Source of the DNA: JAFTYR01 sp964571375
Lineage (GTDB): Bacteria > Pseudomonadota > Gammaproteobacteria > Burkholderiales > Burkholderiaceae_F
Direction: 5' to 3'
DNA length: 64,000 bases
Assembly (NCBI GenBank): GCA_964571375.1
Contig: CAZNBL010000002.1
Coordinates: forward strand, 5,539-69,538
The translations under genes were made by a program, and so were the position numbers. This document shows positions 60,967-64,000 of this stretch, in pieces. How positions within the stretch are numbered: the first letter of the stretch is position 1; the number at the start of each line of letters is the position of its first letter. A model generated the notes under the pieces. The model made no database searches. It was given only the letters and a program-made list of their open reading frames with translations, and was not told where the DNA came from.

Positions 60967-61504
60967 TACGAGTTCTCCTTGAATGAAATTATTATTCTCA
61001 GAACGTTGCCATTCTATTACAAACCGTAACAGGTGGTTCTAATGAAAACCCTGTATCGGATGAAACTCTTCAAGGATTTTGAGTTTTTCTAAAAACGTCA
61101 TGAAAAATCCGGGTTAAAAAAAATCCGGTTCGCTTCGTGTACCGACCCCATCCATATATCCCTGCCACCAAGGCTTAGAAGGGCACTTTACCGATATCCC
61201 GCCTATGCATAACAATCAGGAAAAACAATGTTTCACCTCGAAAAAATATGATTTTTATCGCTAGATTGATATACCGCGAAAAACTGTTTTCATATTGCGA
61301 AAAAATAATTTCACAACTTTATGTCAGGGTTAATACCTTAACTTTCCTGAAAAAGACTCACTTAGAAGTACCCGTCGGGCCTGCCCCCCTCTCTGCAAAA
61401 AAAAGACATAAAAAATCTGTATATGAAGAGAATCTGAATCTGATATCGCAAAAAAGCGTTGATATTAGGGAAAATACCCCTCAATATTTTCAACATTTAT
61501 GAAA
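60967..61504. other. AT-rich non-coding region upstream of dcuB
   Basis: 538 bases without a convincing gene, more AT-rich than all neighbours, especially 61230-61500. It holds the direct repeats AAATCCGG at 61105 and 61121, and GCGAAAAA-type A-tract elements at 61239, 61276 and 61297. No FNR (TTGATN4ATCAA) or CRP palindrome is visible and no clear sigma-70 promoter could be fixed. An 84-codon open frame at 61248-61502 has no ribosome site or family resemblance and is probably chance. Confidence 0.6.
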
Positions 61505-61531
61505 AAAGACCGGCTTATACAGCCGGTCTTT
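61505..61531 (-). terminator. Terminator after lptG
   Basis: AAAGACCGGC and GCCGGTCTTT form a perfect 10-bp stem with a 7-base loop; the minus strand continues TTTC. It begins 24 bases after the lptG stop codon. Confidence 0.88.
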
Positions 61532-61554
61532 TCTTGTAATTCCTGTCGTTTTGC

Positions 61555-62688
61555 CTATCTTCGTTCTACCCAGTACATCACTGCGGTAGCCAAAGCGAGC
61601 ATCACCAGGCTCGGAGTTAACGCCGCAAGAACCGGCGGAGCACTGTTCATGACACTCATGAATGCAAACAGATTGTTAAGAGCATAGAACGCAATACCGA
61701 TCATGATGCCGAAGAAGATCTTAATCGCAATACCGCCGCTTCTAGCATTGAGGTAAGCAAAAGGCATCGACAGAACCAGCATCACAAGAATAGCGAACGG
61801 ATAGAAGACCTTATTCCAGAACGCCGCTTCATAGTTACCGCTCTGCTGACCGTTTTCCTTGAGATGCTCGATATAGTGATACAGATCCTGCATCGACATA
61901 TTCTCAGGCTTGATCATCATGAGGCCGAAGATGTTCTGATCCAGGCTCTTACCCCAGACCATTGTCTCGTAATGCTCAATCTTTACCTTGATATCGGTCG
62001 GTGTTACCTGATCCTTCGGAACATTCGGAATCATCTGTTCGGTTACGTTCTCAAGGATCCAACCCTGTTTCTTGTTATAGGTACCCTTTTCAGCCTTGAT
62101 TACGGATTTGAGTTCTTCCTTATTATTAAAGAGGAAGATCTCCCAGTTAAAGGCACCGACATCAGGCTTGAGGCTACCGACATTCACAAAGGCAACTCTT
62201 TCAAGATTACCTTGATCGTCGTGCTTGTCATCACGAACCCAAATACCCGAACGGAAGTCACGGCCGGTAAAACTCTGACCGCTCAAATCAAGTTTGAACT
62301 CCTTGGAGAGCTGCTGAGAGGGCGGAGCAATGTATTCGCCGATGAAGTAGGAGAATCCCACCATCAGGATGCCGGGAAGCATCAGCATCATACAAAGACG
62401 CCAAGGACTCAAACCGGCGGCACGCATAATTGTGAATTCACTGCTCTGAGCCAAATTAGCAAGCGTGTAGACCGAGCCGAGCATTGCTGCAATCGGAAGG
62501 ACTTCATAGCATCGTGTGGGCAGAATCAGTGCAGTCAGAATAAATGCCTGCAGAATGCTGTATTCCGTACCGATTTCATCGGCCTGACGAATCAGGTCGA
62601 AGAAGGCAAACAAGGCTACCAAAGCCAGGAGCACAAAGAAGCTGGAGAACAGAACTTCCTTGGCAATCATTCGGGTCAGAATTCTCAT
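61555..62688 (-). CDS. lptG: LPS export permease LptG
   Basis: LptG is one of the two permease subunits of the LptB2FG transporter that pulls lipopolysaccharide from the inner membrane. The 377-residue protein has three N-terminal helices, a periplasmic jellyroll domain and three C-terminal helices, with EYIAPPSQQLSKEFK before the periplasmic domain as in family members. Its ATG overlaps the lptF stop (ATGA). LptB is not encoded here. Confidence 0.95.
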   Translation of the reverse strand: MRILTRMIAKEVLFSSFFVLLALVALFAFFDLIRQADEIGTEYSILQAFILTALILPTRCYEVLPIAAMLGSVYTLANLAQSSEFTIMRAAGLSPWRLCMMLMLPGILMVGFSYFIGEYIAPPSQQLSKEFKLDLSGQSFTGRDFRSGIWVRDDKHDDQGNLERVAFVNVGSLKPDVGAFNWEIFLFNNKEELKSVIKAEKGTYNKKQGWILENVTEQMIPNVPKDQVTPTDIKVKIEHYETMVWGKSLDQNIFGLMMIKPENMSMQDLYHYIEHLKENGQQSGNYEAAFWNKVFYPFAILVMLVLSMPFAYLNARSGGIAIKIFFGIMIGIAFYALNNLFAFMSVMNSAPPVLAALTPSLVMLALATAVMYWVERR

Positions 62689-63836
62689 TTATCGCTCTCC
62701 TTTTCCTTCTTAAGCGCTCTTAACGGATAACAGAGAGCATTCCAGATATAACTGCTCAGTCTCGACGAGTTCATCGACATCAAGCGATAGAACAGCATCA
62801 CTGTCAGCAGAGATACCGCTGCATTCATCAGAAGCACACTCGAAAGAATTGAGAGCTTGCCCTGAACGATCCAAGTTTCAAAGATCGAGATGCTGTTGAG
62901 ATAAAGAATAAAAATCAATACCGCTGCTACAAGGCCGTAGGAGCGTCCTACACGCGGATTGTTGTACGAAAGCGGAATCGCAAGCAGAACAAGATTAAGG
63001 GCGATCAGAGGCCAGGAAATACGCCAGAAGAGCTCTGACTTAGCCTTATTGTTATCCTTCTGCAAGAGAAGATGAATCGGAAGCGAGTTCACACGGCTGA
63101 TTTCTGTCGGCGCAGCCGGCGCAGAGTCAACACGCATCTTGTAGCTTCCGAAATCTGTGATCTGAGTTTGAAGGTTTTCGGGAGTAACTTCGTAGCGCTT
63201 ACCGTCCGTCATTACGATATAACGATCGCCGTTATCCATCGTTTCCAGACGACCCTTGTTAGCCATCACAATGGTCTGCTGTCCGTCACTGCCTCTTTCA
63301 AGCAGGAAGATATTGTCTACTTTACCGCTTTGCTGATCGACGCCCTGCAGGAAGAATACGCGTTTGCCCTTCTGAGCCTCGATAAAACGACCGGCAGAAA
63401 GCTTGGTCACATCTTCCTTAGCCGCAAAGCGATCCTTATAGGCCGCCATTTGAGTACGAGACCAAGGGGAGACAACTACAGAGAAAAGACCGATCAGAAT
63501 GACGATCGGAAGCGCCATACGCAATACAGGACGAATCCAGTCCGTCAGACAAAGACCGCCGGAAGAGAACCAGACAACCATCTCGTTATCCTGCCAATAA
63601 CGCATAAGGGTCATCAATACGCCTAAGAACAGCGCAAGCGTCAGCAGCGGCGGAATATTGGTAAGAGAAGAATAGGCCACCACTTCCAGAATGGAACTGC
63701 TGTCATAGCGACCGCCGGCAGTCTGGTTGAGAATTCTTACTAAGCCGATTGTTAAGACAATAGAGAAGAGCACGGTAAATGCACTTCCAACCGAATTAGA
63801 GAGTTCTGAAATTAAAGATCGTCGATAAAGCTTCAC
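62685..63836 (-). CDS. lptF: LPS export permease LptF
   Basis: LptF is the partner permease of LptG. The protein shows the six-helix, central beta-jellyroll layout, with RRSLISELSNSVGSAFTVLFS at the N-terminus and LLAIPLSYNNPRVGRSYG near the last helices. I chose the GTG at 63836 (VKLYRRSL) because homologues begin a few residues before RRSL; an ATG at 63908 would add 24 residues and place a T-tailed hairpin inside the coding region. Neither start has a strong ribosome site. About 383 residues. Confidence 0.9.
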   Translation of the reverse strand: MKLYRRSLISELSNSVGSAFTVLFSIVLTIGLVRILNQTAGGRYDSSSILEVVAYSSLTNIPPLLTLALFLGVLMTLMRYWQDNEMVVWFSSGGLCLTDWIRPVLRMALPIVILIGLFSVVVSPWSRTQMAAYKDRFAAKEDVTKLSAGRFIEAQKGKRVFFLQGVDQQSGKVDNIFLLERGSDGQQTIVMANKGRLETMDNGDRYIVMTDGKRYEVTPENLQTQITDFGSYKMRVDSAPAAPTEISRVNSLPIHLLLQKDNNKAKSELFWRISWPLIALNLVLLAIPLSYNNPRVGRSYGLVAAVLIFILYLNSISIFETWIVQGKLSILSSVLLMNAAVSLLTVMLFYRLMSMNSSRLSSYIWNALCYPLRALKKEKESDK

Positions 63837-63862
63837 AATCGTACTGGCTAAGATAAAAAAAG

Positions 63863-63875
63863 CCTGTTTTACAGG
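63863..63875 (-). other. Small T-tailed hairpin upstream of lptF
   Basis: CCTGT-AAA-ACAGG (minus strand) is a 5-bp stem followed by CTTTTTTTATC, 27 bases before the GTG start. It resembles a weak intrinsic terminator or attenuator. Confidence 0.4.
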
Positions 63876-63946
63876 TACCGTTAGTTTACCGCATAGGGCA
63901 AAAATCATGCACTACTTTGCGGTCACGAAAATGACGCACTACGTAA

Positions 63947-63980
63947 AAAACCCCGTTAATCATCGGATTAACGGGGTTTT
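63947..63980. terminator. Terminator at the right end
   Basis: AAAACCCCGTTAATC and GATTAACGGGGTTTT form a perfect 15-bp stem with a four-base loop. A- and T-runs on both sides allow use on either strand. It probably ends a minus-strand transcription unit entering from beyond the window. Confidence 0.88.
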
Positions 63981-64000
63981 GAATGGAGAGCCCGGAGACT

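Noticed and set aside
60967..61240. FNR, CRP or riboswitch-like element before dcuB
   Set aside because: Searched by eye for TTGATN4ATCAA and TGTGAN6TCACA; only isolated half-sites occur.
61248..61502. 84-codon plus-strand open frame in the AT-rich gap before dcuB
   Set aside because: No Shine-Dalgarno, no homologous motif, codon composition unlike neighbouring genes, and it ends in a terminator arm region; chance frame more likely.

Overview
This window is chromosomal housekeeping DNA from a betaproteobacterium, most likely a Burkholderiales member of the Sutterellaceae type (Sutterella/Parasutterella-like). The gene order points there: coaE-zapD-yacG, a NUDIX gene, a DUF815-type ATPase, secA, a DUF721-like gene, lpxC, then a complete mraZ-to-ftsZ division/cell-wall (dcw) cluster. 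DcuB, a C4-dicarboxylate antiporter of anaerobes, fits an anaerobic or microaerophilic host. The genus is inference; no rRNA or complete tRNA is present to settle it. I see no insertion sequence, prophage, CRISPR array or other mobile element.

Layout. 1-1861 (+): coaE, zapD, yacG. 1845-3118 (-): NUDIX hydrolase and ATPase. 3320-5983 (-): secA, divergent from a DUF721/DciA-like gene (6242-6808, +). 6805-25366 (-): one tightly packed dcw operon, mraZ-rsmH-ftsL-ftsI-murE-murF-mraY-murD-ftsW-murG-murC-ddl-ftsQ-ftsA-ftsZ-lpxC, preceded by a three-box MraZ operator and by the RNase P RNA gene. 26077-29739 (+): hemL, dsbD and a small orphan ORF. 29803-33998 (-): pyrF, an MdtG-like MFS exporter and groES-groEL with a sigma-32 type promoter. 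34218-36785 (+): dacB and a yqjD/yqjE-type membrane trio. 36800-44702 (-): corC-like gene, pncC, pgpA, thiL, nusB, ribH, a terminator, then ribE, ribD, nrdR, glyA. 44910-45272 (+): erpA. 45348-47824 (-): anmK and a mepM-like M23 peptidase. 48026-50420 (+): tyrS, dtd and a PEBP-family gene. 50569-53105 (-): rpsI, rplM and a GlpD-like flavoprotein. 53345-59436 (+): a short HPF-family factor and a double-length UvrA. 59605-63836 (-): dcuB, lptG, lptF.

How the genes work together. The dcw operon makes UDP-MurNAc-pentapeptide (murC-F, ddl), lipid I and II (mraY, murG), polymerises and crosslinks it at the septum (ftsW, ftsI) and builds the Z-ring (ftsZ, ftsA, ftsQ, ftsL, with zapD at the left end). 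dacB, mepM and anmK remodel and recycle the wall. lpxC, lptF and lptG serve lipopolysaccharide synthesis and export. The right half is cofactor and translation housekeeping.

The most unusual objects are the tandem UvrA fusion (about 1847 residues), a full-length GlpD-like oxidoreductase whose hallmark FAD/substrate loop is rewritten, a DciA-like gene transcribed against its usual neighbours, an FtsZ with a long Pro/Ala/Val linker, and a 538-base AT-rich gap upstream of dcuB with repeated GCGAAAAA elements. I found no convincing undescribed multi-gene system.
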